Shown piece after piece: positions 10,618 through 20,400 of a stretch of 27,500 nt of DNA. Under the pieces are notes generated by a model, which did not search any database, was not told the origin of the DNA, and saw nothing but the letters and a program-made list of their open reading frames with translations. The position numbers and the translations under genes were made by a program. This DNA comes from Lingula anatina. Lineage: Eukaryota > Brachiopoda > Lingulata > Lingulida > Lingulidae. The stretch is from contig NW_019774981.1 in assembly GCF_001039355.2 (NCBI RefSeq), positions 352,262 to 379,761 on the forward strand. The letters run 5' to 3'. The first letter of the stretch is position 1; each line of letters opens with the position of its first letter.

Positions 10618-12634
10618 AAATGAAAAAAATCTTTCTTTATAAACTGATTTATGCTTATTTCTGGCGAAACATACAAGGAGGACCGTGTTTTACATGTCAC
10701 CGCAGTGGGTTTTGACACTGGAGATTTTATCTTTTAAAAACTTTTTTTAGAGTTAAGTATTTAAGACAAGATCTGAAGTTCACGCTCTGAGCATAGCCTT
10801 TATGTAGCAAGCAACGGTTTCATTTCTATGGAAATCGCAGGGATTTCATTCCTTTAACTAACAAACAAAAAGAACTTTTATCATATTCCGTTTTTTTTAA
10901 TCGGGACTCGAGCATAAATTTCAAAATACAGTTATAGCGGGTTTGATATTTTACGGAATCCAATGTCAGTTTAAAATAATGGAATTATATAAAACTGTGA
11001 GGCACTTTCGTATTTTTTCTACGTTTGTGAATTTTAATCATTGTCTAATGTCAAAAGATCAAGTGATTTAATAAATAATAGCGGCACAGTTATAGTGCAG
11101 TAACAATCTACAGTGGAATTTTTGATATAAAAAACATTGATCGAAAACCTAGTTACAAGTTATGAAATTCAAGTGGTGCAAGGAGAACCTGCTATTTATT
11201 AAAATAAGTGCTCATATTCGGGGCGATTAAATACGAATATGTATGAGATGTATATGTTAGTTACTTGATACGCTTTTTTGGTCTAACGTTTGAACAGTTA
11301 ATGAAAAAGTGACAAAGGGTCAGATTATAACATATTGTGATAATTTCCCTTTCCTTGACTTAAATTTGTTGGTAAATCTGTGTTTAGATTTACACGAAAA
11401 CGTGAACTCGGCTCGTTTCGTATAGTACGTTTCGAATTTACTCTATCCACATTTTAGCAACCTGCAATAATTTAGATCATTATTTCATTTCTTAGGGGCA
11501 CATTTTAGCTAAAAATACAATCATCTTTCCGTTTTGCTGCATCTGAACACGAAGTGATCCAGAGGAGGGTCTGATCCGGCGCAACGGGAGTGTGTAAACG
11601 GGCCTTAATGCGCAAGAACGTTGATTATCAACAAACGCATTGTTCCACCCGTGTGCTTGCATTCACCACAGTTAATGTAAATATGTAAATAGCGGGGCAT
11701 TTCACGTCCCATCATTAAAAAATCAAAACACTTTGCACGCCTGATCGATCTGGAAGGCTGTCTTTTATCAGTGTAACAATGATTACCCTCCTGAAACCGT
11801 GCTCTGGTTTTGCGACAATATCTAACAAAAACCTGCTAATTTATATTTGGCCCCGCGTGGAGTATTTCTGCCATTGTTCAAGTTAATGAACACTTTTTCA
11901 TACCGTCACGCAGAAGTACGGATCAATACTTCTTCAACATACCACATTTTTCCGTGGCAGCAGCTTTTTACAAATCATGTTTGCCGATAATTATCTAGAA
12001 CAAATATTGCACCCATTTCCAGTTTTCTAATGCCATGTCCGGAAATATGGTTATTCGAACAGCATTAGTTCACAGCAAGTTACTTTTTGTCCAACATTGG
12101 CTAGAAATATTTGGCGAAGAGACACTTAAAGAGAATTAAGTTTTCGGTGACAAAGTTCAAGCTCTCTCAGCTTTAATCCTTAATATATACAGTAGGGCCT
12201 ACATATATAATGGTGATCATAATTAAGTATGATAAACGTAAGGTAACCGGAATATTTTGACACGGCGATTCAGCCAATGTTGAAGAAGTCCTCATTCAAT
12301 TTTTTACATTATTCAGTTGGCAACTTGGCTTTATGATTCATTTTATACTGACAATTTGCCAAGTAGGAGTCTGGACACCCCCTCCCCCCTCAAAAATAAA
12401 TGAAATATAAGGAATGAATAATGAAATAAAACTGAATTAAACCAATGGAATGGACATATAACAATGAAATAATAGTAAAAACTATGTATAGAATTGCACC
12501 TGGTCTCTCAAGGTTGGAAAACCTTGACCTCTGCCCTTTGTTTAAAAAGTCATAACATGCTTCAACATTCGGTCACAGTGTTCAAATCAGTGGAAGAGCC
12601 CGTCAATACCCTGGTGTGTACTTAGAGCACCCTG

Positions 12635-12662
12635 GGGTCAACGGGGTCAGAGCGCATGCGCT
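12635..12662 (+). promoter_or_regulatory. Possible DR3 nuclear-receptor element next to an NRF-1-like palindrome
   Basis: Two GGGTCA half-sites (12635-12640 and 12644-12649) stand as a direct repeat with a 3-base spacer. Two bases further on is the palindrome GCGCATGCGC (12652-12661), the core of the NRF-1 consensus. Short motifs can arise by chance. The cluster is notable because CpG-containing sequence is otherwise scarce here. Confidence 0.3.
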
Positions 12663-13916
12663 ATGTTGACTACCTAGGCCACCAGGTGTCTTCAGCCTTA
12701 ATGGGGGGCTTTTTTTCTCAATATTCCTTCTGTGACGATGTCAATGGCGAACGGGGCTTTCTTGCTTTCTTTTATTTCTTCGGCATTCTAATAAAATACG
12801 CATATAAGAACTACTGTTAAATATATTACTTAGATGCCAGAGAAAATATTCACTCCCCCTTTAAGCCGGTTTTTGATCCTGTGAGGTTATCTGATAATGC
12901 TGATACTCGCGGACAAAAAAAAGAATGAAGGAATAAACTTTTGGCTCGAAAATTGACCAAAAATTGATTGAATTGTACACAGAAAGGGCTCAGTAAGCTT
13001 GGCATTGTCATGGAGAAGAGAGAACACACTTTGCCTCTGTTTGACAATTTGAGGATTGAAACATTTAAGCGTGCATTTTATCAAAATAACAATAATAATG
13101 ATAATGATGATTCATCAGATAATTTTTTGATGGTGTATTTAAAACCCAACTAGCTTAAATATTTGAATCTGCCTTTATTCCCTTTAAAGCCTTAAGCTCT
13201 GAGTATTGTACAGAAGAGGATAAATGTTCAAATCTCACCCCTGCTGCGTCTGAACTCTATTGCTATCCATGTTTTATAAAGTTCAAATGTTTAATAGGAC
13301 CAAAATTAAACAACAATGCTTCTAATGAATATACTTTTGACATGAACAACCGAAACATTTACTTAGGTTTTCAACAAATAAATCATTTATTGCAGTTTAA
13401 AATGATACAGACCTCTGCAGGACCCGACATTGAAACACGGCGCACTGTGTAATAATAAGGTTACGCAACCTAACTTGGAGAGCGTTTTAGACTTTAAATG
13501 CAAGTAAAATCGTTACACTTCTTTAAGCTTTTGTGGCAATGTTGTCACAAGTTTGTAAAGCGGGGTACTTTGGCACGCTCTTTGTGGACCGCTTCAAAAC
13601 GATACAAGTCGCATTGTATGCATTTCCTTGTTGATAAAATCAATATTTCTGAGCGCGTTACAATCGTGCTCGCTTACCGAGGAATAACAATCGGGATAAG
13701 GGACGCAATGTTTTAAAACACACCTCGTACCACAAAAGTAACGGGGTATTGAATGCGGTGGCGTAGTTGTTCTGTTTGTGTAGGCTTTTCTATAAAAGAT
13801 TTAAGTTACTTTTATAATTCAGCAAGAAATGTATGTGTTCCTCTAGTATACTGCCTGGTGGATCACGGGAGGGGGTGACCGTTGAGAAAATAGTTAAAAC
13901 CTCAGGTTGACACTAA

Positions 13917-13962
13917 AGGCTCATTCCCAATTAAACTGTCGTTCACTTAGATCGATCCAACT
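13917..13962 (+). mobile_element. Fragment related to the 24152-24334 MITE
   Basis: AGGCTCATTCCCAATTAAAC followed by TTAGATCGATCC, again preceded by TAA (13914-13916), matches the MITE end. No matching opposite end is visible downstream, so this is probably a truncated or diverged copy. Confidence 0.45.
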
Positions 13963-15726
13963 CTGTTGAATGCAATATGATTAACAGGTAAAGCACGCCT
14001 TCTCCCGTTTCTAACCCTAATTCGGAGAAAGGACATTGAGACGAAGGAAGTTTTACATTTTCCGTCCAGGTTAACGTTTTTTTTTTTTTTTAATCAAAGG
14101 TTTATTTTCATGGTTCACTATGAAGGGGAACCGACGTTGTTATTGCTTGATATTTTCAAATTTGCGGAAATGAATGAATGATTATACACAAAGAAATCTA
14201 GAAATAAAAAAAATAAACAGTCGAACTGAACTTCCCAAATTCTCAAACCACCCAGCAGGGCTCCAATAGCGCCCTGGTCGGTTTCACCGCAAGCTTAACC
14301 GTTGCTATGCGTATCAAATCCCTCTCTCCTTATCAATCATGATTAAATCAGCGTCTCATGGCCAGGTACGACAAGGGTACACGCGTTCACCTTTGTATTG
14401 CATTGGGAAAGATTAAGGGGAGTCTATTTAATGTGACAAATAGTCACTGTGGACTAACATTGTAAATACTTAACGAGAAAACAATTCAGAAAACCACAAT
14501 TGTCTCCAGTGGTAGGCAATGATTGATAATCCTTAGGATTAAGGTTACATTTGAATCCTAAACCCACAGTCACAGTTACAGATGCTTGCTTACATGACTG
14601 AACAATTATTAAGATATTTCTGAAACTTATATGAGATTGATATTTACTCTTTTTACGAATGTAAATCGATTTTCTTCACATTTCCCTCCTTAACAAAGTT
14701 TTCAATGTTTTATTTTAAAATCAACCTCATTTTTTTAGTTAACTAAAATGAAAACAAAATCTTATTACCAACTCAAATGTCATAATGTTTCTCTCAGTGC
14801 GTCGTCCTTCACCCGCCCCCCAAGAAAAATACGACCAGCAGTTTGGTTACTCAGAAGGCTCGTGCTCTATAATAATGTCTCTAACGCAAACAAACAGTAC
14901 TCTGTAACAGTAACGTGTCCACACCGTCCCACCGACAACAACTGTGAGTGAACCAGACATTATAACAGGGACAAGATCAATACTTTCGCGGAAACGGAGA
15001 AAGAAACAAAAGGCTAGTGGCTAATAATGATGGGAACAATCGGACAAATGTAAGTACACAGGTTGAAGGGCTGATATATATATATACTTAGTCCAGACTG
15101 CTGTAGTATTTCATATATTTATACCTTAACTGTCAGCTTGTATTATGAGGGTAGTTCAGAAATATCCTTGTTGGGGGGCGGTTTCCGTATCGTATTAAGC
15201 CACCTAAGTGTATTTATAACAAAATTGAAGTGACTATCGGTGACTGTATGCGTAGTTAACGCATGGTATGTACAATACATGTTTAGGGGCGGTAAGATTT
15301 CAGATTTATGAGCTCACAAGTATGCCTAGAACCACCAGCATGTGTTTTAGATGTATCAAATTTCCACACTGGGGGGAATGAAAGGCTACTATTACGTTAA
15401 TTTATCACGCATCGTGTGTATAACGGTTGCCAAGCAGCTTTTTTGCCGGCCGTAGGTTTCAAACGTTGACACTGACTTAAAAGACTCCAGATTGTGGAGT
15501 GTTTCGGGTGTTTCTGGACTATAATGAGTAGACCTATCGGCTGACCTAAACCATCCCAATGCTAGTCAATACCGGTATAACTACAATCTTCTGGACACAA
15601 AATTCACCAGGCATCTGCCCAAAAGAACAAGAAAATGCGTGAGAGACTACGGGGGGCTATACACCAGGGAAAAAATAGGATGTGGTATATGTTAATGGCT
15701 TAGGTGTAGTGAAAAGCTGTTTATAG

Positions 15727-15827
15727 GTTTGGAGAAAGAAGAAGCCAAAGTTCACCGACTTCTTCCAGAGAAAGAAACAGATTATTCTTTAAACGGCGTC
15801 AAACAGGCAGAGAGAATGAGTTTTCCT
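15727..15827 (+). CDS. Weak candidate exon, family unknown
   Basis: A stretch bounded by TTTATAG (acceptor-like, 15720-15726) and GTAAGG (donor-like, from 15828) is open for 33 codons and reads VHRLLPEKETDYSLNGVKQA in its centre. It starts with two bases of a split codon and ends in phase 0. It cannot join directly to the exon at 17409, which needs two bases from upstream, so a further exon would be required. The upstream pyrimidine tract is poor. I do not recognise a family, and it may be chance. Confidence 0.15.
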
Positions 15828-16075
15828 GTAAGGAGAGAGAAAGGGAGATATACTCGGTCTTGCACGGAATGGAGGGCAGATCCCACGCCGTATGTCATTG
15901 TTTTTTAGCTAATTATTATCAAAGTGAGAAATGTACATTTATTTACATGTGATAATGCTTACATTCGATTAACTCTACGGTTATCATATGCACGCATGCA
16001 TAAGCGATCGAATGCACGCAGACGCGCACACAGTTGCTGCTTCATTTTACATTTAATCACGCACACACACTCACA

Positions 16076-16105
16076 CACACGCTCTCTCTCTCTCTCTCTC
16101 TTGAA

Positions 16106-16137
<32 letters not shown>

Positions 16138-16146
16138 AACACAAAC
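16076..16146 (+). repeat. Compound (CT)n/(CA)n microsatellite
   Basis: A CTCTCTCT run at 16081-16101 is followed by ACACAC/ACAAACAC repeats to 16146. The open frames crossing it on both strands are repeat artefacts. Confidence 0.9.
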
Positions 16147-16248
16147 GCACACTCGATGGACAATGTGCTGTTCTTTATTTAGTTATTCTAAATCATTTTA
16201 TTGTATTCCGTGTATTCGGTATTCCGCTATATCTGGTCGTCGTCACCC

Positions 16249-16359
16249 TGACGTCAGAGATCACTGGGCTCACCTCTCACTCCTCCTGTTTCCATATACA
16301 TGTATAATTAGATTGGACAGTCTCCAGTCAGTTGTGAATCTCCGGGTTGTCGTGATTGG
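16249..16359 (+). promoter_or_regulatory. Full CRE palindrome with nearby inverted CCAAT box
   Basis: TGACGTCA at 16249-16256 is the full CREB/ATF palindrome. ATTGG (inverted CCAAT) is at 16355-16359. They lie about 1.1 kb upstream of the first recognised exon of the ankyrin gene and could mark its promoter, but no TATA box or initiator can be assigned. Confidence 0.2.
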
Positions 16360-17294
16360 TCTGGCTTCGATTTCCTCGACAATCATATTGAACGGTTCGC
16401 AGTTTGTAGTATTACCCCAATCAATATTTCATCGATATTTTGTTATTTGAGACTCTGACATTTGACACTAAATGATCAAGGGTTGCCTAGTTTCATGGGC
16501 CTAGTATAGTCTGAAAATGTGTCTTTAGTTACTTTTAGAGAAACATTTTAGTTTACCCATGATAATTTAATTAATTAGATCTGCTACATCTATTTTATGA
16601 CACCAAAGAAGTGGCGTATGCTTAAGACCAATACTATAACTGCATTTTAACTACTTTTGATTTACCTTAGCTGGAACTGAAGTAGGCCATTTTTATCGTG
16701 AAATTTGGTCTAATTTCAGGGCTAAAATCACTTGGTGAAACCAGTCGCTGTATGTATAGGTATATTGTGAATCATTAATTACCTGATATCACTTTACGTT
16801 CTCTTGACGTGATTTGAGAAAAAATGACCTATTAATGGGGAAGGTATATACTTCCCGGTTGCCTTTTACACAGTGCTGGATCCGGGTCGGGGGGGGGGGG
16901 GAGGATCAGAATAATTTGGCCCCTTCTCTAATCATATACGAAAAATTAGACGAGGACATTTTCATGAGAATGCTTAAGAAACAAGATCGGAAAATTTGTC
17001 TGAATTCGTCACTTTTTGCGTATTGTATTGAGGGAGAGGAGGAGGATAAGAGGATATCTCCAAATGTAAAAAATCCCCTCTCGCTGATCCGCCATAGTAA
17101 TGTATATAAATATGCTGGAGATATTGGAGAAAATGGACCGAGGGCTGTGGTGAAATACAATAAAACCGTTAAGAATTACACAATAGATCTGTTGACTTGT
17201 GAAGTAATGAGATTTATTTATTTATTCATCTATTTATAATAAAATACTAAGAGGGTTACCACTTTCGGACCTGGCACTAAATAGTTAGTTAAGC

Positions 17295-17296
<2 letters not shown>

Positions 17297-17339
<43 letters not shown>
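17297..17339 (+). repeat. (TTA)n microsatellite
   Basis: An ATT trinucleotide run lies just upstream of the first recognised ankyrin-gene exon. Its 5' flank TTAAGCTATT is shared with the similar run at 10545-10586, which may mean both derive from one dispersed element. Confidence 0.85.
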
Positions 17340-17340
<1 letters not shown>

Positions 17341-17408
17341 CCATAGCAACATTATATATCGTCCTAAAGTGATGCCATTATCACGTTTCCCTTCTCTCTC
17401 CATTGCAG

Positions 17409-20400
17409 GAAAGTCAACGCTAAACAAATCCGCGACAAACTGGAGATTGAGAAGGAGAAGGAAGAAATGAGGCAGCAGCTGAGGGACCTGTGCCGCAGTG
17501 GGGACGCTGTCAGCCTGCACGAGATCCTCATGAAGTCTTATAATGAAGTGGATGCCATGGATAAGGTGAGGGGAGAGAAAGAGGGAGGGAAAGAGGAAAA
17601 GAGGAGACAGGGAGGAAGGGAGGGATTGAAGGGATAGAGGAGTAAGGGAGGGAGGGAGGGATTGAAGGGATAGAGGAGTAAGGGAGGGAGGGAGGGAGGG
17701 ATTGAAGGGATAGAGGAGTAAGGGAGGGAGGGAGGGATTGAAGGGATAGAGGAGTAAGGGAGGGAGGGAGGGATTGAAGGGATAGAGGAGTAAGGGAGGG
17801 AGGGAGGGATTGAAGGGATAGAGGAGTAAGGGAGGGAGGGGATGGAGGGAGAGAGTAAATGTGTGGTTTAAAAAAGTGTTATATGGTCTGATTATGTGAT
17901 ATTGGATTTGTTAATAGGACAAGGCTTTCCTTTCTTTTTTTTTTTTTTTTTTTTTTGTAGTTGTCTGTGGCACAGCACAGAAACAGTCATATAGACCGCT
18001 CATGTCCACACTGGTAGAACATCTCACGTCACTGAGTTCACCAGTCTTTTTAAATGTCTGTTTGTTCATTGATTTCACCTTGACATCGGACATACAATCA
18101 GATTGAGAACAACATACGGTACACAAAAAGCTACAATCTTGTACTCAGAAAGCTACTCTTTACTAAATGACAATAAAAATGTCTTAAAAGACGACGGGAT
18201 CTTCGATCTAAGTTCAGCGTTGCACCTGTAGCTTCCGCGCCCATTTTTCAAGTTAATTACATTAAGTAGTGACGACGCCGTCTGAAGCAGAAAATCGAAA
18301 CACGGTACATAGGTTTTAAGATGACTCTATTTCTGAGAATATCCGGTACCACAGTTTAACCGTGGGATAGTGAAATTTTAATTCGCTCTCTCTTTCTCTC
18401 CTTTGAGCCAGTTAAACATAATATTCAAAATTTCAAGTGACAAATGACCCACATTAACTTCAAAAAGTCTAAACTTGAACATTCAAAATTAAAAAGCATT
18501 GATTGCAATCAATTCGGTGGTCCCTCAACATGTGGTTCAAACAATAACGTCATGGCCATCCTAAGGAAAAGTCTCGCCTTCATAACGCAATAACACAGAG
18601 TATTGGCCTACCCAACCCTCTACTCTTTAGGTTATCTAACCAGTGTGTACAAAATACACATTTAACGATCTCAGCTTTGTAAAGGAAAGCTAATTTGGCC
18701 ATTGTGGTACATTGCTTTTCAAGTTAAAGTTAATAATCGAAAGCAATTAGCGCTAATAGCGTCACACAGGACTTCAAGTGCAATCAGAGGGAAAGTTTCC
18801 TATATATCAGTCCTACGTAACCTTTGTCAAAACCACTTGACGGTGAGGAGTGAAGTACTAGAGTAGGTGTAGCTCTGATTTAAACTGTTGTTTGAAGAAC
18901 TATTGGTATTTTTGATAATTTGAGAGCAAAATACAGAGTCCAGTTTCACCAACGCTGGATACTATCCACCAGAAACATGGGCGGATCCAGAGCTATTTAC
19001 TGACAGTCTTCCAAATTATATATCTATGTTAATTCATCCTCCAATTTTGACCGTCTTCCAACAGAAAAAATTAGATACCCGTCAATGTAAACTTGAAAAT
19101 CTGACCGTCTTCCTGAAGACCCAGAAGGCGGCCTAAATCCGCCCCTGAGAAAATAAAATGATTGTCCTGTGAATAAAGTAATGTACGTCTCACAAACACC
19201 GGATACTGTTTGTCTCTGATATTGCTATCCAGTGGTTTAAAATTGCTGCTGTCCTTGCGATAACTGTTCAGAGCGTAGCCACTTTATTTACTTACTGGAC
19301 AGTGTCGCTGGTCACAGAAGAAAAATATTATAAATTAAACAGAGCTCCGTAACTCGAAAGCATCGCGCATTGCGACCGAGCGCAAGAGTCTCGATTCCAA
19401 TATGGGGCGAGTATGGGCGAGTTATGGAATCGAGACACTTGCGCTCGGTTGCAATGCGCGATGCTTTCGAGTTTCGGTTCCAGATCTGTGATAATTTGGT
19501 GTTAGAGGGTCGCTGCCACTGGGCCCACCTAAGGAAATTAATGGAAGTGAAATTATTATTTTTCCAGAGTGGACTGACGCCGCTGGTGTGTGCAATCATT
19601 GCCCGTCACCCTACCGTGGTTACTGAGCTACTGCTGGGGTATGCCAACCCTAATATCAGTACACCGGTAAGTAAGACTAATTGTTGCCGTGACCGTACCG
19701 TAAACAACTCGGAAACTGTCTTGGAGTATATAATGTCTTTTACTGCATAAATAAACGTGAACAGTAACTAAATTGAGTTGATTTGAACTAAAACTAATGA
19801 AAACTTATGAAAACTAATGAAAACTTATGAAAACATAAAACTATATGATCCCGGAGACCCGTGTTGCTGAAACTGAAAATGTAAGGGCGGGATCTAAACT
19901 GTATACCCGAGTGTCATGTGACACGAACACATCTCACTGACTACTCGCACTAATCACTGCTCCACGTGTTGCAGTTACACTAATAAATAGATAACAATAG
20001 ACAGATAAATAAACAAAACAAAATAGCCATTGGAGTCTACGTGATCGATTACATTAGCCCCTATTAAATGTTTGGAAAGATTATTCGTTAATTGTTATTG
20101 TTTTAAATTTAAATTCGTGTTATTTCAAGGAGGAAGTACGAGAGATTTATCCCGAACAGTAGACTAAAGTTTTGGACTACACAGCGAGACCAACTTTTGG
20201 TTTTGAAGCTGTTTAGTGGAATATATTATTATTATTATTAAACCGACTGTTTCACGACTTCCAGAGGACTGGTATGTCATCACTTCACTACGCCGCGCGC
20301 TGGGGTGATGCACAGGTGCTGCACGAGCTGATCAGAGCTAGAGGATGGATAGACGCCGGGGACCGGGTACTGACTTATACTAATATTACATCTATGATCA

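Larger units (their letters stand above)
10618..17408. other. About 6.8 kb without a recognised gene
   Basis: This lies between the GLS 3' end and the first recognised exon of the ankyrin gene. I read both strands for exons and found none I can assign to a family. It holds a MITE-like fragment at 13917-13962, CT/CA repeats at 16076-16146, a G13 run at 16889-16901, a TTA repeat at 17297-17339 and possible regulatory sites at 12635-12662 and 16249-16256. The missing 5' exon(s) and promoter of the ankyrin gene probably lie here. One weak candidate exon is at 15727-15827. Confidence 0.6.
17566..19567 (+). other. First recognised intron of the ankyrin gene (2.0 kb)
   Basis: Contains the minisatellite (17624-17843), a T22-type run (17936-17957), a small hAT-like element (18976-19147) and the 53-bp-stem foldback (19347-19477). 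The remainder (about 17960-18975) is unique-looking DNA with no recognised exon. The acceptor is TTTTTCCAG at 19559-19567. Confidence 0.7.

Noticed and set aside
11570-11615. TAAACGGGCCTTA resembling a transposon end
   Set aside because: The matching opposite end is not visible nearby, so an element cannot be delimited.
12580-12588. GTTCAAATC as a pol III B box of a SINE or tRNA
   Set aside because: No A box at the right distance and no cloverleaf could be folded by eye.
12850-13153. Short frames on both strands near 13 kb
   Set aside because: Low-complexity (Asn/Asp runs) with no ATG-led or splice-supported structure.
15924-16450. Overlapping open frames around 16.0-16.4 kb
   Set aside because: They run through the CT/CA microsatellite, and the downstream part has no family signature.
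16814-17239. 141-codon open frame on the plus strand with an 84-codon frame opposite
   Set aside because: It crosses a G13 run, has no recognised domain, ends in a TTTA repeat and shows no good splice sites linking it to the ankyrin exon. A chance ORF in non-coding DNA is more likely.
17624-17843. Regular 36-bp repeats resembling a CRISPR array
   Set aside because: Units are contiguous with no unique spacers, and the context is an animal intron, so it is a minisatellite.
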